From the NCBI RefSeq assembly GCF_008831285.2, contig NC_045141.1, forward strand, positions 21,510,848 through 21,574,847: a stretch of DNA of 64,000 bases, read 5' to 3'. Of this stretch, positions 11,801-21,133 are shown in pieces. The position numbers and the translations under genes are program-made. The notes beneath the pieces are model-generated. The model searched no databases, had not been told where the DNA came from, and saw only the letters and a list, made by a program, of their open reading frames with translations. Origin of the DNA: Nymphaea colorata. Taxonomy: Eukaryota > Streptophyta > Magnoliopsida > Nymphaeales > Nymphaeaceae. Positions within the stretch are counted from its first letter, which is position 1. Every line of letters starts with the position of its first letter.

Positions 11801-14800
11801 ATGGAAGGATTGGTCAGAGGTCTGCTAAATGTGGCGTTGGGCGAAGGAGACGACGACCAACCTAGAGAAGAGCGCTCCAGATCCACCTGGGCACAGGTTT
11901 TTTGTTTTTTCCTTGATTTCTTGTTGTTGGACGATGTTGGAATCTCCAAGTAGATGGGATTCTGACGCCCTATGCGCCATGATATCGGATTGCAGGTTGT
12001 ATCTGGAGAGCAGGATGGAAGAGAAGAAGGATCCCCTCAATGGAATGCTCACCGACACAATGTTAGCCTTTGGTCTTCCTTTCCGTCCTGTCTTTGGAAT
12101 TGCCTCATTGTTCCTCTATGAATTGTCGGTCCTTGTCACAATTTGAGAATGATTTTTGGATGCTTCTTATGTTTCCATTTGTCGGGCAACTAAGAGAGAT
12201 GGAGAGAGAGAGAGCTTGTGAACTGATTTCTCGAATTGCAGGCTGAGTTCGGAGAGCATGAAAAGGGCGAGAAAGGTCCACGGTATCATCAGTCGAGTTC
12301 CCATCCGTACAGTGTAAGATTGGCTGATCACTCCCTGGTATAGAATTGATCGATCATACAGCAAATTCATCCAGTGGGGAAGTCGCGGCTTTAAATCGTC
12401 TCTCTACTTTCCGATTTTTCTCTAGTGGATTTATCCAAATTTCGTGTAGAAGGAAATTTCACTAGTTGATCTTCTAGTTCTTGAATGGTATCAAATTTGT
12501 GTTTTGTGGGTGCTTCTGGACACAGGAGAGCAACAATGAGGAGTGGACAACTGTTCCCGACCACAATGACAGGAAGCCCCAGAAGCAAACACATGAGGTT
12601 CCTGTCTTGCGCTCCTTGTTTTGCACTTCAACCGTTCGGCTCGTTTGCAATTCAGACTCTGAAATGTATAATCTTTACAGAAGAATGATCCTTCTGATCA
12701 AAGTATTATTTTGCTAATGCTGATTCCAGGTTGGGTTTTACCGTCAAGAAGAAAGAGAAGAAAAAATCCACCAGAGCGGCTATAGTAGTACCCATCAATA
12801 CAGCGTCAGTGAATGCATCTTAAAGTTCTTCCAACTTCTTGAACTTGTCATTCTGTAAATTAAACTATTGGCTGCCTATAATCACCTGCATAGCTCACAT
12901 CTATATTTCTATTGTTCTTAGTGTGAAACCTCGAACATTGAGGAGTGGCAAACTGTCAATTCACATCATGTCAGGAAACCTCATAGACAATCTCATGCGG
13001 TATGGCAATTATTTTTCTGTTTGATCTTTTTCACTTGTATCTGAATTTAAACTTCTTGTTCGTCTGGTAACATTTCTTACTCTGAAAAATAATAGTTAAT
13101 GAGCAGTCCATTGTTGTTCTTCGTATCATGATGAGTACCGAATTATGCTGCCTCTAAAGGCAGAAGGAATCATCAATATGTGTTGGTCTACCGCACTACT
13201 GTTCGTTGAAATTAATTGCAGGCGCCATTTCTCATAATCTTCCTAGCTATTCATCATTTACTAAAAAAAAGGTTGCTTAAATTTGCAGGAAAAAATGGAA
13301 CATTGGCATGGCTACAAGAGGCCAGCCAGTGAGCAGGAATACGCTGATGAAGTAAGCCACGTTGATCTGGAACCGACAGAAGAGGAGCTTAACAATCTCT
13401 CAGTAGCTTGTGACAAGCTTTGGCAACTTGATTTGAACCGCTTGGTACCTGGGAAAGATTATGAGATTGATTGTGGAGAAGGGAAAAAGGCCTATGAGAA
13501 GGAAGATGTGGCACGAGGAGCTTTGTTTTCTTATCTAAGTGAAGATGTACTCCATCGACCAAGTTACTCCCGATTTTGTGCTCTTTTAGACAACTATAAT
13601 CCATGTCAAGGTGCTAAAGAGGTGACAACACCCGAAGAGAGACAGGAACAAGATGCATTCATTGAGGAGATTAGTAGGACTGCGCCAGTCAAGTATCTGT
13701 ATAGATATCTTCTTTCAAAAGGGATTATTTCTGAGCATTATGATGATTTTAAGAGAAGGATGAGAGCCATATGGTTTGATCTTTATGGAAGAGGCGGCGC
13801 ATCTAATAGCTCTTCTGCATTCGAACATGTCTTTGTTGGTGAAATAAAGGGCCGTGGGGAGAACCAAGTTTCAGGTTTTCACAACTGGATTCAGGTACAA
13901 TCTCTCCTCAATTTTTCATTGTCTACTCCGAGCATGTTCACCAAATGTATATTACAAGTGTATTACCATTATCCGCAGGTAGTAATCTTCTTGTTTCTGC
14001 TACAATGTGCATTGGCAAATCTGCCGCTTCCTGCATGTCAACTCTCAACTGCGTAATCGTGCTATTTCGTAAAGCATATCTGTAAAGGCATGCATGCTAG
14101 GATCATTTTCTGCAATTGCATTCATGTCCAACTTATTTCATATTTGCTGGAGAACCGATGTTTTGTTGAGATCTCACAATGGTGGCTACTAGTCTTACAA
14201 GGCGTGGCACCACGGTTCTTTCAGGCACGACCATTAGATTTCTAGAGCTATTTCACTTCACCCTTCTTTTAATTGCTATCGTGGGCATCGGAAAAGATTG
14301 TCATAGGCTTCTTCACATTCCTTTTGCTGATATAATAGCCCTTCGGTGTTCCTGGAACTAACCTCATTCTTCCCCGTCAACATGGTTGCTTAATTCATGC
14401 GAGTAGGTTTTGATACATTCGCTCGACTCTCGAGTTAGTGTGCTTCCAGATACCTTGGGTCACCATCTTACAGACTGAAGCTAGGATATCCTAAAAGCTT
14501 GGCATGGTTCTCCTCAAATCGATTTATGCTCTCAGTCATTATTCCAAAACCTGAGCCATCTCTAAGTTCAGAGAATGTATGTTTGCAAAAATGCATAACC
14601 AAGAACTCTTGTAAAAGTTTACTAGGAAGCATCTGTATCAATTGTGCGAAAGGTTTCATCTGCATTTGTTCAGTATCAATTGTATCAACCGGCTGTTGCG
14701 GACGGAAGATCTAATCGTTGCAGATTTGTCGAGCAGAAAGTTCCAAGATTGGACTGAAAATGTCACAGGAGACATTGACGGTGACTCACCATACACAAGT

Positions 14801-15857
14801 CTCCTTTCGATTGTTTCAACTTTCAGACTGACGTAGAAGGGCTCACCGTATGGCCTTTTATTATAGTACTTGTCATGGTTAAGATTTTCCACTTGACATT
14901 CAGCTTTCATCCACAACCCATGGGTGGAAATGCTCAAGGCAGGAAATTCCCTTAGCCTGTTCCTCAATGGCTTCGGATGTTTAATCTTCTGGCTTCTTGT
15001 GGCGTTTGACCCTTAGAACCTTGTAAGCACAAGACCATGTGCATTAAGAACCTTGTATACAAGACCATGTGCATTTTTTATTACTGCTGTATTTATCAAG
15101 AACCAATCTTACTGCTTCTGAAAGCAGTTTAAAGTTGGAGAACGTTCGATTCAATTCCTTTGTGCATAACCAATTTCTCATAATCTCATAATATGATTGT
15201 TAACATGCATGGATATGAAATCTTATTGTTCCCTTTTCTCTATCTAGTTTTACCTGGAAGAAGCTAAAGGGAGGGTCGACTATCATGGATACATTCTTCC
15301 TAGAAGGCGTGGACATTTCGTAAGTGGGCTTCAGCTTGTTCAAGTTTTAAGATGAATTTGCATGTATCTCAGCAGATTAGTTATGCACGCATACCCATAA
15401 ACACACACACCGGCCCATAACGTCCCCTGTAATTATCCACTTCCGTTCTCATGCTCGTCACCTGAAATATGTGTAACGTAATGCCATAGAGCTTGTGATG
15501 ATATTTCTTAAACATGAACTGCACTTCTTCTATAGCTCAGGATAACTGATGCATCAGTGTAGCTATGTTAACTGCTGAATCTTCTGCTACACCTGCTGAA
15601 TCTTCTGCTACTACATGCAGCCAGATTCAGAAACTCAACTGCTCACTATCCAGTTCGAGTGGAATGGCGTTCTCAAGTCTGTCTCTAGCACCTTGGTTGG
15701 TGTGAGCCCTGAGTTCGAAATTGCTCTCTACACTGTATGTTTCTTTGCAGGTGAAGAGGATAACCACGTCCAGTTGGGACCATATCCTGTCAATATAAAA
15801 TGCTACCGACTTGGACATGATAAAATTGGCTCTGCTTTTCCCATAGCTCAGTGTTAG
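11801..15857 (+). CDS. EndoU-type (poly(U)-specific) endoribonuclease, plant family
   Basis: Eight coding exons join without phase conflict: 11801-11896, 12242-12313, 12526-12597, 12730-12804, 12922-12999, 13289-13894, 15248-15319, 15621-15857, giving 435 aa. All junctions are GT-AG and all fall between codons. The C-terminal part, about residues 132-435, is the EndoU (XendoU) fold. The family's catalytic triad is present: His311 (FEHVFVGE), His329 (GFHNWIQ) and Lys376 (NGVLKSVSS), followed by the signature SPEFEIALYT. Family members cut RNA at uridines with divalent metal and leave 2',3'-cyclic phosphate ends. The N-terminus starts MEGLVRGLLNVALG and then has two exon pairs carrying a repeated SNxEEWxTV motif of unknown role. 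It is intracellular by inference, since no signal peptide is seen. The start is the ATG at the head of exon 1. Family assignment is sure, the cellular role is not. Confidence 0.93.
12242..12999 (+). repeat. Duplicated exon pair inside EndoU
   Basis: Exons 2+3 (24+24 aa) and 4+5 (25+26 aa) are related pairs. Exons 3 and 5 share SNxEEWxTV, then HxxRKPxxQxH, about 13 identical residues of 24. Exons 2 and 4 end in a similar SSxHxYS. All four exons are phase 0, so duplicating the pair keeps the frame. Introns between them are about 120-280 bases. Confidence 0.8.
15574..15620 (+). repeat. 21-bp duplication before the last EndoU exon
   Basis: The sequence gctgaatcttctgctac occurs at 15574 and again at 15595, and the second copy runs into the acceptor ctacatgcag. 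It supplies part of the tract before the splice acceptor. Confidence 0.8.
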
Positions 15858-16541
15858 ACGGCGCCATCTATGGGGAACTAATTCAGCCTAGTAGAATAAC
15901 ATGGTTGTGGAAACAAACATACTTGTGACAGTATTTAAATACAGACCTGCATATTTTATCCTTGTGACACTATTCGGAAATCAAAATACTTATCAGTATT
16001 TGAATATATACCTGCATAATGCTCATCACTTTTCTGTTCCGTCATATCTTTTGGCTAACAGGGAACTCTGTTGACTCCGACCAAGCGAAATTACGTATTC
16101 AAACCTTATAACAGGGTACAGAATTAGATTTGTTTTCTCCTCATAGTTACCGCGAAACCAAATGGGTGCGGAAAGCGGTCTGAGAAAAGGGACAAAGAAT
16201 CGAGCCACAAAATGGAAAGCAAGGCTCAAGAAAAGCCTCAAAAGAAACCGCGTTCTTTAGCTACGCCCAAAGCAATTTGAAGAAAAGATACAGTGAGGGC
16301 ATTTCCTGATAACGGTGGATCCCTGAACAACCCAAGTAAATCACCAACAGCCAGAAAATCAATCAGGAGCATTTTACTTAACAAAACAGGATCCATTCTC
16401 AGTTCATCTTTACATCCAGAAAAACCCTAATCCCCAAAAAATTTCGCTACTCCGACAAGGGGAAAAATCCCCAAACCGATTCGCACATGAAGAGAAAGGC
16501 AGTAAGTGAAACCCAGAGAGAGTAAAGGAAGAAAGGAAAGC

Positions 16542-16810
16542 TCAAGAATCCGGAACGTCTGGCGAAGGATTACCGCTACGAAGGCGTTCAATCAATCCGC
16601 CGAGCTCCTTCCTCGCGGATTCCCTCCCGAACATGAATCCGTACCTGCAAAGGCCAAGCCCGCCGTCAGAATTTTCTCTAACCCCGACCCGACATCGAGA
16701 AGAAGGAAGAAGCTGAAAAGTATGTAATCTCTTTTTCTTTACCAGAAGGAGACCGCGGAAAAGACGCCGGCGGCCGCAAGCGTTTGAATGAGAGAGAACC
16801 GCTTCTCCAT
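16542..16810 (-). CDS. Small conserved-looking single-span membrane protein (56 aa)
   Basis: Two exons on the minus strand, 16810-16743 and 16644-16542, join across a 98-bp GT-AG intron that splits a Trp codon (TG|G). The product is 56 aa. It starts MEKRFSLIQTLAAAGVF and continues through a hydrophobic stretch (about residues 8-28) into YGFMFGRESARKELG, a short basic/acidic helix, and a Pro/Asp/Ser tail. This fits a one-span membrane protein with its charged half on one side. I believe similar short proteins occur across plants as uncharacterised membrane proteins, but I cannot name a function. The coding part is GC-rich compared with its flanks. It converges on EndoU, with stops about 0.7 kb apart. 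An alternative donor (CG|gtaatc) just after Arg-Ser would change the tail. Confidence 0.8.
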
Positions 16811-17560
16811 CCTCCTCCCGTCCTCCGCCCCCTCTTCAATCGACTTCCTTCGGTGCCTCCGCCGCTCCGGCGGAGCGGAACGAGTGGGAAACTGGAGTCT
16901 ATTAATGGGTCGACCTAGTCTGCAACCCGACCCGATTTTCCAACCTTGAAATGGGTCTTTACTCTTAGCTGAGAAGGTTTGCAGTCTGGGTTGGATCTAT
17001 GCAGTGCCCGAACAGGTTCGGGTTGATTCCCACAATAAATAAATGAAAAAAAAAATTATTCGCAATATCTCTCTCTCTCTCTCTCTCTCCCAAGGCATGC
17101 TTTTTATGTGATACTTAAGCAATTTTTCATAAATCAAATCATACAAAATAAATGCGATATTTGAATTTTAAAAATCTTGAAACTTTGATGTTCAGGTTGA
17201 CTTTCATGAACCGAGACAGCTAAAACCGCTCCACTTGCAAAACCTTATAAAATTCAGTTTATACATTCAATTCAACCTGCAAGAATTTTAGTCTTACAAA
17301 TCTAGTTAGTTACATCCATTTACATAGTCTTTTCTATAAAATTAGCTCTTGAGAAACAAGTAAGGATTCTAATGAATGATAAATTGTGAACAAGTAATTG
17401 AAACTTTCAATAATTTTTCTCATCATGAAAAGTTTTGAAAGCTAAGCGCCTTTATTCTTTTTTAAATCCAATTAATCTTGTCCTCCACACCAAGGAAAAA
17501 AATATCACGAGTGTGAACAGCTTTGAGAGCAGGATGCATCTTATCTTTATTGGTCACAGG
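16811..17560. other. Promoter side of the small membrane-protein gene
   Basis: The first about 100 bases are GC-rich and likely hold the 5' leader of the minus-strand gene. Beyond them lies AT-rich DNA with a (CT)n tract at 17069-17089. I see no gene. Confidence 0.5.
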
Positions 17561-17562
17561 AG

Positions 17563-17625
17563 CAGAGCTATATGTAGGCATGTGGGGGCAGTTGCATACA
17601 CGGTCCCCTGAAACTTGTTATAATA
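17563..17625. mobile_element. Fragment of a dispersed plant repeat
   Basis: The block gagcagagctatatgtaggc followed by gggggcagttgc resembles a repeat family seen widely in plant genomes. A second copy with the same start is at 54396 (gggcagagctaggggc). Class unknown, and no coding capacity. Confidence 0.4.
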
Positions 17626-17757
17626 ACTTTTAAGTTGTAAGTTGTTACAAACTGACAACCATATTTATTGCGGTCTATTTTGGCGAGTACCACATGGTTC
17701 CCTGCCAGAGCTTCTTTTATATGTAGCAACAGCAATATTAGTTTCCCCTAAATTTAT

Positions 17758-17792
17758 TTGGGACACTCACTATCAACTTGAGTTTTGCTTGC

Positions 17793-17831
<39 letters not shown>

Positions 17832-17930
17832 TTTGCAATGGATATATATATATATATATACATATATATACAATTGGGACACTCACTATCAACTTGAGTT
17901 TTGCTTGCTATATATATATATATACAAATT
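17758..17930. repeat. Tandem duplication built around (TA)n/(TG)n tracts
   Basis: The 40-base segment ttgggacactcactatcaac and its continuation into gcttgc(ta)n occurs at 17758 and again at 17874, 116 bases apart. Between them lie (TA)n, (TG)n and a second (TA)n tract. Confidence 0.85.
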
Positions 17931-18004
17931 AAAAAGAAATCGCCCAAGGTGCTCACTCGCCACCAAAATGTTTGATTCTTCCCCTCCAGCATGTGGTTTG
18001 TAGA

Positions 18005-18380
18005 TAGGGAAGTCTATGGATCGGATTAGAATTAGATATATTCTGAATCATATTTTCAGATATTCACATATTTAAATTTAAAAATGAACAAAGAATCTGG
18101 TCTTGAGCCGAATTTTACATTTATATCTGAATCTAAATCTAAATTTTTGAACCAAATCCAGTATATATTCAAAAGTTAAAAAGTATTATATATAAGATAT
18201 TTATTTAAAACTAAATTTGATCTACATCCCGTTGGATATTTATGTACATCTGAAGATGTCATTTATTAAATCTAAATTTGATCTGATTTCCTAATCAAAT
18301 ATTATTTATTCATATATATGAATTTTTTCAAAATGGTTCAGTTGGGTATCCCACTCAAATTAGATACATCGACATCCCTA
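18005..18380. mobile_element. Miniature hAT-like element (MITE)
   Basis: The left end tagggaagtctatggatc and the inverted right end tagggatgtcgatgtatc match at most positions, which is the TAGGG-type end usual for plant hAT miniatures. Flanking 8-mers tttgtaga (17997-18004) and cttgtatg (18381-18388) share ttgta, consistent with a decayed 8-bp target duplication. The 376-bp interior is AT-rich with subterminal aatctaaat-type motifs and has no ORF. Confidence 0.65.
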
Positions 18381-18388
18381 CTTGTATG

Positions 18389-19500
18389 AAATCCGCATAT
18401 CTCTAGGGCATGAGGATCACATCTGACGTATGAGACCATCACACGATCAACAAGATTTAAACATTCTTACCTTCTCAATTTTACAACTTAGTTCTCGCAA
18501 TTGATTCTTGAATGAGCGAGATCTAAACAATAGCAAAATATTCATTTCCCCATTTTTTATTGGTAAATTTTAAATTTTTTAAAAACAGGCTTCCGGTAGA
18601 TCAATAAAAAAATTCCAGATTGATTTCGGTTCCGATTTTTTTTATCCTTTTTGGAAGACGGTCCACTTTTGGCAATACAAACGTTCTCATTATTAACCAG
18701 CCGCCATATCTGGAACCGCTTATCCATTTAATACAACGTTGAGAAACGCTGGCCATAAAATGTGAAATAATTAGATTAAGACATCAGGTCCATTCCGTGT
18801 TAATATCGTCAGGATTGAACTCAGCAATCGATAAGTTATCTTCCGCTTAATTTCTTTTTACGTTATTCATCCAAACTATTATATTTTTTGCTATAATATT
18901 TTTTTTACCACCTAAATCGTATGCTAAAAGTTAATAAGGCTCTGTAAGATGTTAATCTTGACTGCTTCAATTCATCATTTCGTATTCTTTTTTTTTTTAT
19001 GAGATTTTTCAAAAATTGTTGTAATAACTATGAAACGAACGGTAACTTTGAAATTTGAACGTGAAATAAAGATGGCAAGTGGCTGTAAAGATTATAAGTT
19101 TTTACTGTTCTATATTTAGATTTATAAGTTTTGAACTTTGGTTCACCTACCAACATGCGAAACTTAGTGACATTCGTTAAAAAGGGCAGCCAATTGTGTA
19201 GGTTCAAGATGTTGATTCGGATTTCTAAATCGAACCAAATCTGAATCTCTCGTGCAGCTCATTCTAACAGTAAACTGATTCATAATTAAACAAAAATATA
19301 AAAAACAATCAACTTCTCAAGCACTTTAACTAAGTATCAATCAAGGATCTACTTAAATAAAATTGTTTACCACTTAAGATTCAATTAACCAATCATTCTA
19401 ACATTCTTTGATGTATTAAATTTTGTTTTATACATGAGCTACGAAGGGAAACCTATACTTTTGGAGGGTGGAGGCAGACGTTACCTAAACAGTAATATCT
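18389..19500. other. Gene-free stretch
   Basis: AT-rich DNA with poly-T runs. Scattered motifs near 19213-19255 (gattcggatttc, aaatcgaacc) resemble the interior of hAT miniatures but have no clear ends. No gene. Confidence 0.5.
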
Positions 19501-19809
19501 TCTATTGGTTGCTCACTGAAATTCCTCTGATGTACTGTCCTTTTCTCGGCGTGCTTCCTTCATTGAAGAACCAGCGCCGGACGCGACAAGTTCAGGTAAC
19601 GAGGTCATAATTAAAAGAGATGGGGGCTTTTTCGTCATCGAGAAAAACAATCTATTGGAGTCCGGCAGTGCTCCAGAAGCGCTACCTGCATGAGCTTCCC
19701 ATGTGTGTTCTGTTCGCGTTGGTCGCTCGTCCATCTTCTCTTCCCTTCTTCTTCTTCTTCGCACACTTAGTATCTTCTTCATCAATCTTATCAGCAGAAA
19801 CTCTCTCTT

Positions 19810-19862
<53 letters not shown>

Positions 19863-21131
19863 CTCTCTGCGCGCATTGTGTACGTATATTCAAACGCGTG
19901 CTCCGGAACTGCTGCGTGTGAAGTGATCCCATTTGGTTGCTGAGAGTTTGCCGAGTAGCCAGTAGTCTCCGCCAGCCCAGACGGCCATCTTGTTTTTGTG
20001 TTCGTAAGTTTTTCTTTTACCTTTTTTAGCTTTTTTTTTTTTTTGCAGGAGGTGTGTTTCATTTTTTTTATCTCTTTTCTTATGGTTGTTGTTCTAATTT
20101 TTAGGTTTGTACATTCTTCTTTTCTTATGTATTGTTCTTTTTTTCTTTTCTCTTTCGTGTTGCAGGAATCATTTCCTTTCACGTTCCAGGATATTTCTCC
20201 GTGTTCTGTTTTTGTATTTTTTTTTTCTGCTGCACCGACCCTTTTCTTTCGTGTTCTAGTGTTCCTTTTCTCTCACACTGTGGGCTTTGGCAAACCATTG
20301 TTGTAAATTGTCATTTTCAGGTATATAACCGACGACCTTGTTCTTCTCCTTTTCTTCTTCTCTTGGGTTCTAAACTTACTCTTTTTTTTTTATGTTCATT
20401 TTTCATGGCAACTGTGAATAAATTCATCAGTATTATGTTTCTTTGATTCAAGCTTTTAAGACTGTTTCCATGTATGGATCCAAAATGATACATTCACAAA
20501 ATACCATGTAGATGGAAATTAGTGCATTTTGTTCTGCATGTAATTGAAAAACGGCAAATGAAAAGTGTAGACTGGTTGCTTGTTGTAGACGTTAAATGGA
20601 TTTTAAAGAGATGCAAGGACCAAAGAGACATTTGATTTGATAGTGAATCTGTTACTCTTGCATTTAAGTTTCTTATACTTCAGTTTTGGATTTTATAACT
20701 TTTTTTTTTGTTTGCATTTATCTTTTTAAGATGTTGATTCTTTTGTGCTTAAATAATCTAATGGAAATGGCACTCAAAGTGAGACTCACGTTGGAAAATA
20801 TGGCTCTGTATTTTTTCAAGTTATTTGTTCATTTCCTTTCTATATTCTTTGTCAGTTTTTTTGTTTTCCACCTGCTTTAGTGTCAAAAGCTGCATGATCA
20901 GGATGAGGATTGATAATTTGCATGATATATGTACTTGTCTGACGATCAAACATTCGAGGTCTTGTCTTTAGATGTATATCCACATGAACTAAATATTTGA
21001 GAGTACAATGCTCTTAACTACAAGTGTTCTTATTTTCCAATTAAAGGTGTTCTAGGCACTGAGCTTGTTTATTTTTTGAGTTACGCAATCAAACCAACCC
21101 TTCTTTTTTCTCAATGCATGTCTATTCGCAG
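19501..21131 (+). promoter_or_regulatory. Upstream region and leader intron of the CLASSY-like gene
   Basis: A long pyrimidine tract, mostly (CT)n, at about 19801-19868 is typical of plant promoter/leader DNA. The start codon at 21134 lies only 2 bases after a strong acceptor (ctattcgcag, ending at 21131), so an intron in the 5' leader is likely. A good donor (gttc|gtaagt) is near 20003. Other acceptors at about 20049, 20166 and 20319 could define small leader exons. The minus-strand Arg/Glu ORFs here are shadows of the CT repeat. Confidence 0.5.
19801..19868. repeat. (CT)n microsatellite
   Basis: A nearly pure CT tract interrupted by a few ttt steps, in the probable promoter or leader of the CLASSY-like gene. 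Confidence 0.95.
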
Positions 21132-21133
21132 CC

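Noticed and set aside
17642-18003. ORFs made of Tyr-Ile repeats
   Set aside because: They are translations of (TA)n microsatellites.
19513-20182. Long minus-strand Arg/Glu-rich ORFs
   Set aside because: They are translations of the (CT)n tract at 19801-19868 and show no protein features beyond the repeat.
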